From NCBI GenBank assembly GCA_022393335.1, contig JAJEKB010001368.1, positions 369,552 through 433,551 on the forward strand: a stretch of DNA of 64,000 nucleotides, given 5' to 3'. Shown piece by piece: positions 24,545 through 36,100 of the stretch; the stretch's first letter is position 1; the number at the start of each line of letters is the position of its first letter. The stretch comes from Macrotrachela quadricornifera. Taxonomy: Eukaryota > Rotifera > Eurotatoria > Philodinida > Philodinidae. The position numbers and the translations under genes are program-made. The notes under the pieces are model-generated. The model saw only the letters and a program-made list of their open reading frames with translations. It searched no databases and was not told where the DNA came from.

Positions 24545-25631
24545 AATTGATTTAAACACCAATAATATCTTACAAATAAAAAATAAAAGGATAATACTTC
24601 TATAATAATTTTTTTTTCTCAAATGGTTTTGAGATATATTGACTCATTATTTAAAAAAAACATGAGGTAGATACTCACTAAAGAAAAATAAATATGAAGG
24701 AAAGAAAAAACCCAGATAGGAGTATGTTGTTTTTTCTTTTGTTGGAAAGAACCCTCACAGACGATTTCTTCATCTCGTCATCATTTGTGTAACGTAAAAA
24801 AAGTTTTATATAGCTACTCGGCAATTTTATTTTCGTTTATTCTTGACAAAGAAAGGTAATGATTGAAAATGAATGTATTATGGTTAGATCAGTGTTTATT
24901 TCATTTAATCTATGTTTGGAAGTCAATGATATAAATATGAAGGAAAAAACATTTCGTGAACTTAAAATATTTTCTTCGGATGGAATAAAGGGACAGAGAG
25001 GAGATAATCAACAAACGATAGATTCATAGATCAGAAAAGGGAAAGAACTAGTGCATTGTAAAGAGGTATGTGTTTGGATGTATGGAACTTATGACGATAT
25101 TTTGACCATACGAAAACATCATCAGTTAGAACAGAACAAAACGAAATAAAACTGGAGAAAGATAAATATATATCAACATGTGTTTTATAACGAATGATAA
25201 TTTTTTTTTCCTTTCTATCAATATATGCTTTAGTTGTTGATAATTTTCATGTGATCTTTCATTCATCATAAGGACTTAAGAATTGGTCAGTTAACACAAG
25301 CAGTAGATTTTAAATTGTAATAAAATAAGAATCTACCGTAGCATCGAACCATATCTATTTCTCGCCGAGTTAATATTAGTAACTAGGTTAAAAAATACGC
25401 AAGAAATGAATAACAGGAATGCAAAAAGGAAAATACCAAGTGATAACATATATATTTAAGAATAGCGAACGAATATCTTATTTGTTTGCTTACAGTTGTT
25501 TTTATTTTTCGTATCGAAACAAATGTAATAGAAAGCCATTTAACAAAATTTTATCTGATTCTTTTAGTTCTTGAATTTTTAGTTTTGATCAATCATCGAT
25601 TATTGTCAACGATTTGTTAGATATCATTAAT
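24545..25631. promoter_or_regulatory. Shared upstream region of divergent coiled-coil A and GTPase 2
   Basis: The two start codons face away from each other across 1087 bp, so both promoters must lie here. The left ~400 bp recurs beside the two decayed coiled-coil copies (5656-5840 and 20170-20510). The right part contains aaaataccaagt at 25430 and an imperfect hairpin agcgaac...gtttgct at 25462-25487 that resembles one inside the MITE at 4038-4070. A pyrimidine tract ending in ag at about 25580 could be an acceptor for a 5' UTR intron or a spliced leader. Coordinate control of the pair is inference. Confidence 0.5.
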
Positions 25632-28600
25632 ATGAATAGAGAAGAATCGAATCAAACTCCATCTCAAATTCTTAACTCGAATAATAATCATACTCATACA
25701 TCTTCTTTACCTTGGAGACAATTTCGTGATGACTGTAAATTAAAAATTATTGATATTCTTGGTTTAGATAATAACTCCGAATCTGGAAGACTTGTAGAAA
25801 AATTGGTTTTTCAAGGAAGACAAGCTTTATCTAGTTGGGAAAAACGTATATCACCAGATATCTATCATCAACAAATGACTTCAGATGAGAGTGAATTATC
25901 CCAAATTTTAAAGGATTATTTTGATAAACAATGGTGTACAACCACTGCTGAGTGGTTTCAAAAATTTCTTGATAAACAAAAGACAATTTCACCAAATATT
26001 TATGATCAACTCTTGACATATACTGCAAATAATGGATTAAAATTTCTTCAAAATAATTTTTATTTATCATTAACTATTCAATTTCTATTTGATGTGAAAG
26101 ATCAAACTAAAATATGGAATATATTGACTACTCAAGGTCTTCAAGGTATTAAACAATATCAAGATTATCTTACTTTGAAAACGAATGAAAAATTATTCGA
26201 GAATAATCAACATCCATTATATTTGGCTTTAGAAGATTATTTTCGTAAACCATTGATCGATTTATTTAAACAAAATAGTTTGAATATCAATCAATCAAAT
26301 TTGATTGAACTTGCTCTAAATTGTGTTATTAATAATGGATGGGATGGTTTAAATGATGAAAAAATTCGTCAAGTACTTTCACCAAATAAATTCAATAAAT
26401 TAATTGAAAATCTACCGTCTATTTTCAATACTTCTCCTGTGACATTTCCGATCATTAGTACTACTACTATCCATCAGCAATTAACTCATCCTTCATCATC
26501 AACTGAAGAATCTATACAAAGAGATGAATTCGAGATAAAACCTAAGATAACGAATATAGTGAAAAATCCAAGCCCACCAAGCACCCCATTTAGTCCAATT
26601 AAAGTATCGAATACAAATATAATATATGATGCTAGTTTGGTGGTTCATCAAAAAAATGAATCACTTCTAACAACTTCGGTTACTGTTATTGAGGATAGAG
26701 ATGAAGTAGAACCAATGGAAGAAAATGGAATTATTTTAAAATTTATTAATAAAAAAGAAAAATTACAATTATTTGATTTAGTTCAAGCTGGTGAATTCAT
26801 ATATATGAATAAAAATTTTAATCAGATTATAAATAAAATAATTGATGATTACAAAATCAATCAAAAATATTCATCATTTATTGATTCTTGTTTTATTCCT
26901 CTAATGTATTTACTCAAAAGACATCAAAATCTTGATGATTTCATTGATATTTTATTTCTAAAATATTTTGAAATTTCACCATTGAATTTAAGTTTAAGAA
27001 TGTTAATTGATCTTTTATTACTTCGATCAGATTTATCATTATCACGAAAGATTTTATTGTTACTTAGTAAACGAAATCCAATTCCATTTCTTCAACCATC
27101 ATTACGATTTGTTTCCGATATTATTCATGTATGGGATTATTCAATTCCAACTCTTTTGTCATTTGGTATTGGTCAATGTCAAGGAAAATCTCTTTTACTT
27201 AATCGAATATTTTTATCTTCTTTTGAACAATCAACTTCAAATATTTATTTTCAAAATACAATTGATATTGATTTTGGATATAATTTTTTACCTCGACGAT
27301 CAATAAATATCGCTGATGCTCATGGTTCAATGACAAAATCTTTATTAGAAAAAATTCATCAACTTTTCAATGGATTTCTTATTCATATAGAATATTCATA
27401 TATTCAAAAGAATCTTCCTATCATTCATGATCTATTAAATTTAGTTAATAATCCTAAAAAATATCGATTATTAATTATTCGAGATGTTTTAAATCAAAAT
27501 CAAGATCAATGTCGAACATTTTTATCAAAAGAATTTCCTGATGTTGAAATAGTTATTTTATCAAATGTTTCTGATTATAATAAAAAAGAAAATAAAAATT
27601 CAATTGTTTTATTACGTGATAAAATATTCGATCAAACACCAAAAGATTGTCTTAATCATCCAGGTTTTATGAAAAATGAATTATTACAATTAATGAATTC
27701 ACAATATAAACAACATGTAATAGAAATATCTCAAATTATAAAACCTCTAATAACTCATCTATCTGATATAGCCAATAATTCCAAATTGATATCAAACTAT
27801 CTTCCTGAATATCTTCAATTTGTTCAATTATGTTCATTAAAATTAAAATTAGCACATTTTAATTTCTATGGAAGTGATGATGATGCGATGATCTATGAAC
27901 TTCGTCAAAGAATTTTTCAATTAGAAAATAATCCTCAAACTAATCATAGATCTCGTAGTGTTATATATCAATTATTCAACGAAATTTTAACAACACCAAA
28001 TAGTTTAACTTGTTTAGATATAATTAATACTGAATTAAGACAACAACGTATTCATTTAATTTCACCAGGCGATATGGCTAAAGAATTACCTATTGAAAAA
28101 AATTTGTCTTTAGAAATTTTATGGCGTAATGTTATTGTTTGTAGTCAATATCAATCAGAGAATGAGCAGAAGTTTTTACAAGAAAAATATTATCAATATA
28201 TTCAAGCTGGTTATCCATTTGAAATTGTCGATGGAGATAATTTTCATTTTCAATATTCATTTTTACTTGAATCTTTAATGTCTTTTATAAATCAACGAAC
28301 ATTAGTTATTAGTATTATTGGACCACAAAATTCTGGTAAAAGTACATTATTAAATTATATGTTTGGGACATTATTCGATGTACGTGAAGGTCGATGTACT
28401 CGTGGTATTTATGGATCATTTGTTAAATCAAATCAACCGGATTATGATTATATTCTATTAATTGATACAGAAGGTTTATTAGGAATTGAAAGAGAAGATA
28501 AAGAATATGATCGTCGAATTGTTTTATTTTGTTTAGCTGTTTCACATATTGTTATTGTTAATATGGTTGGAGAAATTAGTGTAATATTACAAGAAATGTT

Positions 28601-31600
28601 AAAATTATGTGCTGATTCATTAGATAAAATGGGTGTAACAAAAATTCCTCGACCTATTGTTCATTTTATTTTAAATCAAAAAGCAGATTTAAATATTGAT
28701 AATAATAAAGCAGCTATTGAAAAAATAATAAATGATTTAAAACGAGAAGGTTTAGATAAATCAATTGATATACGAAAAGAAACATTTCATACACTTCCAT
28801 CAGCATTTAAAAAAGAAGGACAAACATTAATATGGAAAAAAACATCATTGACTCAAATAAAAACAACACCAGATTTTATTGAAAATGTTCAATTAATATT
28901 TGGAAGAATTTTTAATTCAATTCAATTAACAGATATATCTGATCCTCTTCAATGGTTATCATCATCAATAACAATATTTGAAACATTACAAAAATCTGCT
29001 GATTTAACTTATTATCGAAATATTCATGAACAACGTTTAGATAATCAAATACGTGAACATATTCGAGAAATTTTATTGAAAATCTTTTCTATTGATTATC
29101 GTAATGAATTAATTCTTCAAACAATAAATAAGAGAAAAGATGAAATTGAAAAATTCTTTTTTGATAAACAAAATCAAATTGAAAAACAAACTCAAAGTGA
29201 TCTTGAAAATTTATTTAAATTATTAAAAGTACCTGAATTACTTCGTAAACGAAATCAACAATTTCTCCATATACAAATTATTGAAATGTTTAATATTTTA
29301 AAAATATTAACTATTGAAAGCAATCGACGACAACAACTTATTACAACTATTCATCATGCTGAAGAACAACTTCGACAATTAATTGAAAATACCATTCGAA
29401 ATGGAAGACTTATGTTATATGGACCTGCTGAACAAGAATTCGAACGAATGTATCAGAATACAATTGAATTTCTTCGAAATGAATTCAATTCAAATGAACG
29501 TCTTAAACAAGCAATGAAAGATATTTATATAAATTATAACATCTATGAAAAAGAATATTTAGTCGAGTTTTCTTCAATAGGTATTCATTCTTCATTATTA
29601 ACTGATCAAACATCAATTGATACTCTAGAAGAAATTTTCGTTTCATATTTTACTAATTTAGCTTATCAAACACCTTCCATTACTGCGCATCATTTTAATC
29701 CAACAGGAATACCAGTTTATTCTCTTGATATTATCAATAGTCTCAACTATTTAAATCAAAACTTATTAGAACAAGAATTTCGAACTTTTGTCAATCAATC
29801 AAGTTCTCAAATAAGAAATAACAATAGATGTCAAGATACCCATCGAGAAAGTTTGTCTTATCATCAGCCAAATGAACATTCAAATCTAACCTCTACTGAT
29901 CAGTTTCAAATGCAAATTAGACAAGCTATTGAAAATCAAAAACCAATAATATTAGGAAGATCATCTATAGATGAACGAAATATGTATTTAAGTCTTTCGC
30001 GAATCATTCGAGAAGTAATTCAACGAATCAGACAAACAATGCAAGGAATAAATGATAGTCAAGTACGACAAATTCGAACTGAATTAATACAAAAAATAGT
30101 TGGATTAATTAATTCATTAATTATTGAAATAAAAAATGAATTAGATCCATTTTGTTTAGAATTATCTCGTCAATTAAAATCAATATTACATATATGTTCA
30201 ATTATTTTATTAACAAAATATTATTATTATGAACAAATCAATCATTTCAATCAAAATCTAGCTGATTTTGAACGAAAAAAAACTGATTTAAAAGAATATT
30301 TTCTTGCTAATGTTTGTTCTAATAGTTCAAGAGACAAAAATTATGCCATTAATCTTGCACAACAATTTAAAGATTATCTAATTCAATCATTATTAAACGA
30401 TGGACAACAAATTATTATTGAAAATTCTAAACAATATGAATGTCTCAATAGAAAATGGATACAAGATCGTCTTGATGGTCAATTAGAAGTAAATAATGAT
30501 ATGACATGGTATACTGATTATATATCAAATCCAACAAAAATTATTGAACAATTTTTTATTCAATTATGGATTAATGTAAAAAAAGAAATTGATCAAAATT
30601 TATTAGAACGAAAAGAATTTTATATAAAAATAATCACAGAATTTTTCTATTGCATTCAAGGTAATATTATTTTAACAGAGAAGAGAAAATATATATCATT
30701 TTTCTTTTTAATAGGTATGTTGGATAGTGTACGTCATTTAGGTGCACCGAACAAATTGATTGATGAAATATTTAAATCTGATGTAAACAATGTATCGAAC
30801 ATAAATGGTGATCTTAATGATAAAAGTCAATGTATGGTTATGATATTATATCAATATCTAACTGAACAAAGAATTCCATTATCATTAACAGTAAATAAAA
30901 CAATTTATCATATTAAAAGAGATGCTCTTAATGCATTTCAAGCATTAATTCAACAACGAAGACCAAGTAATTCATTAACGAAAATAATTAAAGAAATTTC
31001 TTCGATTTTTGAGAGTATTTCTATTAGTAATTTAATAGCATTTTTCGAAGCTTTATTAATTGAAAGAGAAAAAATTCTTTATGATTTTAATCAAATTCCA
31101 TGTAATTTTGATCATATCGATCGACATGATACCTATTCACGATTATTAGATAAAGTTCGTGGATGTCCAGACATTTGTCCATGTTGTCGACGACCTTGTG
31201 ATATTGATCATACACAAATTAAATCAAATCCTGGTTCATTACATAATGAACATCGTTGTCAATCTGGTCATAATTTACGTGCAATGAATGGTTATAAATT
31301 TGAAACAACTAATGAACCATCATTATTAATGTGTGAACAAATTAAAGATGATCAAATTTTAGTTATTGGACCAAGACGTTATCAATGGTTACAATTTAAA
31401 AAAGATCATCCTGATTGGATATTTGAATCAATATTAAATGATAATGAATTAAATCGTTTACATGGAAAATTTTTAACTATTTGGAAAAAAATTGGAAAAG
31501 AAATTTGTGAAAAATATAATATGAAATATGTTAAATATAATACATCATTAAATATTGTTCATGAATCATTTCATTATATTCTTTTACTTGATGGATCAGG

Positions 31601-32150
31601 ATCAATGAATGGACAAAAATGGAAAGATTTAATGAATGCTGTACAAGAATTTTTAATACGTCGTTCAGAATTAAATACATACGATCGTATTTCAATTATT
31701 ATTTTTTCTAACACTGCTAATATTGTCTATTCAAATGAAGAGATTCAAAATATTAATGTTAATAATATTTATTATCCAGGTGGTGATACATCATTTCCTA
31801 ATGCATTTGACTGTGTTGATCAATGTATAAAATATTCAAAAAGACAAGCAGTTGTCAATTCTGTTCATAATAAATTTGTCATTGTTTTTATGAGTGATGG
31901 TGAAGGTATATATCCAGATTATCAATTGAAACATTTATTAAAAGAACATAGTTCAGTAATCAAACAATTTTGGACTTTAGCGTTGGGTATTAATCAAGAA
32001 GCTTCTTCATCGATGAATGTTTTAAAGAAAATTAATGCAAAAATGAATGGTTCATTCATTGATATTGCAACATCGGTAGATTTGGTTAAGGCTTATGCGG
32101 AAGTCGCAAGTTTCAGTCAAGAGTCTCATAATGAACCTATATTCATATAG
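25632..32150 (+). CDS. VLIG-like giant GTPase with C-terminal vWA domain (GTPase 2)
   Basis: Paralogue of the gene at 10735-17413. The first ATG is at 25632; the frame can be opened upstream only from a TTG. A 54-bp intron (30661-30714, GT..AG) lies at the same position and phase as in GTPase 1. It has no stop and is a multiple of three, so a naive reading keeps 18 spurious residues. The spliced product is ~2154 aa. Order as in GTPase 1: first P-loop at about residue 510, here GIGQCQGKSL with the usual S/T after GKS replaced; main G domain at about 894 with GPQNSGKST, GRCTRG, DTEG, NQKAD; Cys/His module (CPCCRRPCD); vWA with DGSGS, GGDTSF and SDGEG. The G domain is nearly identical to that of GTPase 1 while the N-termini are much more diverged. 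An AATAAA lies about 80 bp after the stop. Confidence 0.9.
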   Translation: MNREESNQTPSQILNSNNNHTHTSSLPWRQFRDDCKLKIIDILGLDNNSESGRLVEKLVFQGRQALSSWEKRISPDIYHQQMTSDESELSQILKDYFDKQWCTTTAEWFQKFLDKQKTISPNIYDQLLTYTANNGLKFLQNNFYLSLTIQFLFDVKDQTKIWNILTTQGLQGIKQYQDYLTLKTNEKLFENNQHPLYLALEDYFRKPLIDLFKQNSLNINQSNLIELALNCVINNGWDGLNDEKIRQVLSPNKFNKLIENLPSIFNTSPVTFPIISTTTIHQQLTHPSSSTEESIQRDEFEIKPKITNIVKNPSPPSTPFSPIKVSNTNIIYDASLVVHQKNESLLTTSVTVIEDRDEVEPMEENGIILKFINKKEKLQLFDLVQAGEFIYMNKNFNQIINKIIDDYKINQKYSSFIDSCFIPLMYLLKRHQNLDDFIDILFLKYFEISPLNLSLRMLIDLLLLRSDLSLSRKILLLLSKRNPIPFLQPSLRFVSDIIHVWDYSIPTLLSFGIGQCQGKSLLLNRIFLSSFEQSTSNIYFQNTIDIDFGYNFLPRRSINIADAHGSMTKSLLEKIHQLFNGFLIHIEYSYIQKNLPIIHDLLNLVNNPKKYRLLIIRDVLNQNQDQCRTFLSKEFPDVEIVILSNVSDYNKKENKNSIVLLRDKIFDQTPKDCLNHPGFMKNELLQLMNSQYKQHVIEISQIIKPLITHLSDIANNSKLISNYLPEYLQFVQLCSLKLKLAHFNFYGSDDDAMIYELRQRIFQLENNPQTNHRSRSVIYQLFNEILTTPNSLTCLDIINTELRQQRIHLISPGDMAKELPIEKNLSLEILWRNVIVCSQYQSENEQKFLQEKYYQYIQAGYPFEIVDGDNFHFQYSFLLESLMSFINQRTLVISIIGPQNSGKSTLLNYMFGTLFDVREGRCTRGIYGSFVKSNQPDYDYILLIDTEGLLGIEREDKEYDRRIVLFCLAVSHIVIVNMVGEISVILQEMLKLCADSLDKMGVTKIPRPIVHFILNQKADLNIDNNKAAIEKIINDLKREGLDKSIDIRKETFHTLPSAFKKEGQTLIWKKTSLTQIKTTPDFIENVQLIFGRIFNSIQLTDISDPLQWLSSSITIFETLQKSADLTYYRNIHEQRLDNQIREHIREILLKIFSIDYRNELILQTINKRKDEIEKFFFDKQNQIEKQTQSDLENLFKLLKVPELLRKRNQQFLHIQIIEMFNILKILTIESNRRQQLITTIHHAEEQLRQLIENTIRNGRLMLYGPAEQEFERMYQNTIEFLRNEFNSNERLKQAMKDIYINYNIYEKEYLVEFSSIGIHSSLLTDQTSIDTLEEIFVSYFTNLAYQTPSITAHHFNPTGIPVYSLDIINSLNYLNQNLLEQEFRTFVNQSSSQIRNNNRCQDTHRESLSYHQPNEHSNLTSTDQFQMQIRQAIENQKPIILGRSSIDERNMYLSLSRIIREVIQRIRQTMQGINDSQVRQIRTELIQKIVGLINSLIIEIKNELDPFCLELSRQLKSILHICSIILLTKYYYYEQINHFNQNLADFERKKTDLKEYFLANVCSNSSRDKNYAINLAQQFKDYLIQSLLNDGQQIIIENSKQYECLNRKWIQDRLDGQLEVNNDMTWYTDYISNPTKIIEQFFIQLWINVKKEIDQNLLERKEFYIKIITEFFYCIQGNIILTEKRKYISFFFLIGMLDSVRHLGAPNKLIDEIFKSDVNNVSNINGDLNDKSQCMVMILYQYLTEQRIPLSLTVNKTIYHIKRDALNAFQALIQQRRPSNSLTKIIKEISSIFESISISNLIAFFEALLIEREKILYDFNQIPCNFDHIDRHDTYSRLLDKVRGCPDICPCCRRPCDIDHTQIKSNPGSLHNEHRCQSGHNLRAMNGYKFETTNEPSLLMCEQIKDDQILVIGPRRYQWLQFKKDHPDWIFESILNDNELNRLHGKFLTIWKKIGKEICEKYNMKYVKYNTSLNIVHESFHYILLLDGSGSMNGQKWKDLMNAVQEFLIRRSELNTYDRISIIIFSNTANIVYSNEEIQNINVNNIYYPGGDTSFPNAFDCVDQCIKYSKRQAVVNSVHNKFVIVFMSDGEGIYPDYQLKHLLKEHSSVIKQFWTLALGINQEASSSMNVLKKINAKMNGSFIDIATSVDLVKAYAEVASFSQESHNEPIFI

Positions 32151-33190
32151 AATTTTTGTTGTGATACTTCGAAGAAAATCTCTTCTCTATGAAACTGCAT
32201 AACTTCATATTACCATTTATCTATTTGATTAATAAAGAATAAATTGTTCAAAGTGCGTCATTACTTATTTCTTTTTTCCATATTTAAATCTTTTAAACAA
32301 TCATTTCAAATGAGAAATCTAATTAAAATCTGGTTAAAACCGTGCTTTTTTAACCGAACAATAATCGATTAAAATTGTATTTTCCATGATTTATTTTTAT
32401 ATGGCAAGCATAAGCATTAAAAAGAAAAAAATCTTTAAAATTTTTCACAGATTATCAGTTTTCTTTCCGATATATGGCCAATCTGTAAGCCCTGAAGGCA
32501 TACTGCCCTGCCCTCAGGACAGGACAGGGCAAAAAGTGCCCCATACTGGTCTCTGTTTCGAAATACTGAGGGTATATCAAAAGTTCAAAGAATTGCTGAT
32601 AAAAATCTATATAAAAGAGATAATCAAGTTTCTATTTCAGCACTTATTGAAATTAATAATTCTACTTATCTGTACACAATCAATTTATTTCAAGACATAT
32701 AATCAAAGTCTTTTTTTCGAATAATCTTTGATTAAAAGCAAAATTATCATTTTGGTCACAGCGCACAATACACAATGATTAGAAACTATTTTGGATCAAT
32801 TAAAATTTCTCGTATATAGTGCGATCACAAGCGAAAGATCTTCATCAACTTGAGTTTGATACTATAAGATATGCCTCAAAACGATGTTTCCTATCACTGG
32901 TTGTTTCCTACAACTACTTATCAATGAAAGAGAAAGTAAAGATTATCAGTTAGTACTCAAATATAGAAAAGATGAGTGACTAGGGATCAATAACTAAATT
33001 TATTAGTGGCAACATATTGCTATCTATTGATATTAACATAAAAAAATTGACCGATACGATGACATTTCTTAGATAAAAATCGATGAAAAAAAGTGGTCTA
33101 TATGAAATAATTTTACAATTTTCAAAAGAGATCAATGATTCTCAAAACTAAAGATTTATTTAATTCATTTCTCTATTTCAAAACATTCTC
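32151..33190. other. Convergent intergenic region
   Basis: Lies between the 3' ends of GTPase 2 (+) and the ATPase gene (-). It holds an AATAAA for GTPase 2 at about 32230 and a GC-rich hairpin at 32505-32530 (gccctg...cagggc) that stands out in this AT-rich DNA. The 112-aa frame at 32386-32724 crosses the hairpin and has no domain, so I do not call it a gene. Confidence 0.45.
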
Positions 33191-36100
33191 CTATATAGGT
33201 TGAGGTTTTTTTCGTGTTTCTATTAAATTTGCCAATCGTCGATTATTTTCAGTATTATCAAAACATGCCGTTTCCCACATACTGATTATATCTTTTTCCA
33301 TTGAATCCACTCGTTGATTTATTTTCTTCATTTTTCCAAAACCATGTTTACCTTTTTTACAACCATTAAATCCTCCACCAACTTGTACTGTTCCATGACA
33401 ACAAATATATTTAAATCGTCCTTTTTGTCGATCCATTTCATCTTTTCGTTTTGGTTCATTAAAAGCAATATATTCTTCTCGATTTAAAATTTCAATAACT
33501 TCACTTGTTTTATGTTTAGTTAAATCTAATGTTAAATTATCATAAACAAATCCATCATGATAAGTACATGAACCCATTTTATTTTCTGTTTCAATATAAT
33601 GATCTTTACATTTTGCACATAAAAGAATATCTGTTGCACGTCGTTGTTCTTCTTTTTCTTCATTTATTTGTTCATCAGTTAATGTAAAATCAACATCATC
33701 TGTAAATTTTTTTAATAAAAATGGATCACGTATAACTGCTATAGCCCATCGTTCAATTGTTAAATTTTGATCTGATCGAGATGCTTCAATTTTTGCTTCA
33801 CGAAATCGACTTGTAACATAAATATAAATACTTTGATTAACTACTGATGAACTTGTTGATGTTCCCATCGATGATTCAGATTCAGATTTATTAACACCAA
33901 TTAATGAATCAAGATCATAAATAATCATTGAACGTTTATATTCCATACATTCATCATAACGTTCTTTTAATGTTTCAAAAATTTTCTTTTCTTCATAAGC
34001 ACCTTTTGATGAAAGTAAATTTAAATCAATTAATTGTAATAATTGTACATTACGATCATTTCCATATGATGTTATACGCTCAAGTAATTGTTGAAGACTT
34101 TGTTCAGTTCCAATTAATTTATCTTCAATAACATGTCGTTTATTATTTGTTTGTATCATTTCCATTCGAACACATCTATCTTGAAAACTAATTAGTATTT
34201 TTCCTGTAAATCGATATTGATCTGTTAAATGAAATCGTGCAGAAGGAGTGACAGAAATATTGTTTTCCGGTGACACTTGTCCTCCAACAGTCTTTGTTTC
34301 CCGAATAGTTGAGGATGTAGGTTTTGGAGGTGAACGTGGCTGAGCAGTAACTGTAGTAGGATTTACAGAGGGATTCTGTTGATTTTCAGTATTCATTTTT
34401 GATAATTGTCGTTGATCATCAAGATTTTGTAAAAGTAATCGTGGTAATGTATCAAGACCAAGATATAATTGATATTGACGAGCTGTTCGATCTGCTAAAA
34501 TTAAAGTTTCTTCTTCTGTCATTTCATAATTTTCTTTTCCACGTTTTTCAGCAATATAATGAACAGTAATTGCACTTGTTAATGATCTAAATTTTGGGAT
34601 ACGAAAGAAATTTTTTTATTTTTTATTATATTAATTATTATTATTTACTTCAATGCAGCACCACTGAAATTTGTTGTAGCTGTAGCTAATTTTTTAATAA
34701 TATGTGGTTGTGAAATTGTTTTTGGTATACCATCTAAGATTCGTTTTCGTGCGTCAGCCGAAGGTCGACCAACAAAAAATTTGCCTGACATTCGTCTTAA
34801 AAATGCTTCGTCCATCATATGTAATCGATTTGTAGCTGAGAAAAACATTAAATTTGGTACATCTTTAATTCCTTCAATAACTGAAAGAAGAACACTAATT
34901 TTGGCAACTTTTCCTTCTGATGAATCTTCATCACGTTTTGGTGCTAATGAATCAATTTCATCAATAGATACACAACACATTAAATGTGGTAAACGATTAC
35001 CACGCATACAAAGATCTAAAATAATTGCTTCCGATTGACCAACTAATGGACGTTCAAGTTCACCAGCTGCTAATGGAGGCCCAAGCATAGCAATACCAAT
35101 TTTCTTTGCTAATTTACTCATAATTACTGATTTGCCAGTACCTAGTTATAATCAATTAATTTATTAGAAGAATAATCCACGTCGAAGAATCTGATTGGAT
35201 CCGATCAATCGATAAAATCCTGTAGGATTCTGGATTATGGGCTCACTAATGGATCCAATGAGAAAATACTTTTTTTCTAATTTGAGTACAAATTAGTGTT
35301 TTATTGCCATATTTTAAATGTTTAAATCATGTGGCGGCATTTAATCAGAGTCCAATTGTTAGAATGATTCTCCTGGAAAGTTCGTTATTTTTTTCTATAA
35401 CTATTATTAGTTGCAGCTGTGGGCAGAAGGCCGATCTGGCTTTAGAAATCCGGACTTAAGCCGAACTGTTGAATTCAAAATTTTCCTATTGCAATATAAA
35501 GATTCGATACAGAAAATTATTCTCTTTCGATCTACGCCGAGTAGATGTCTCTAGCATGTTTCATTCAAGAGTTACAGGGGTTTTCCAGAGACCATCTATT
35601 TCGGTCTTTTGACTATAAATCACTCTAAGACAGGTCAAGACAGAGGTAATTCATTACGCTGAATTCAGTAGTGGTGTTTGTTTTCAGTTAGAAATTTTAG
35701 ATTTCACTGCTATATAGCGTGAAAAGTCGATATTTTGAAAACTTTAAAATAATTGTTTTAAATCATCAGAAAACTGAAAGCAAACATTACTACTGAACTC
35801 AGCATAGGGAATTACTTCTGTCTTGGCCTGTTTTGGAGGAGATTCTCTGAAAAACCCCTGTAACTCTTGAATTGAACGTGCTAGAGACGTCGGCTTAACG
35901 TAGATCGAAAGAGAATAATTTTCTGTATCGAACCCTTATATTGAAAATTCTATTGCAATAGGAAAATTTTGAATTCGAAAGTTCGACTTAAGTCCGGATT
36001 TTTAGAGACCTCAAAAAATTTTGCGATCTTAATGAATTTTGTATCAGTGTATTTCTTTCATATTTGTGTTTCGAATGCTGAAAGCCGCACATTGATAGCT

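Noticed and set aside
25614..25631. Upstream start of GTPase 2 at 25614
   Set aside because: The codon is TTG; the first ATG is at 25632.
27007..27306. 99-aa frame inside GTPase 2
   Set aside because: It is an alternate-frame shadow of the conserved P-loop region and has an atypical Tyr/Phe-rich composition.
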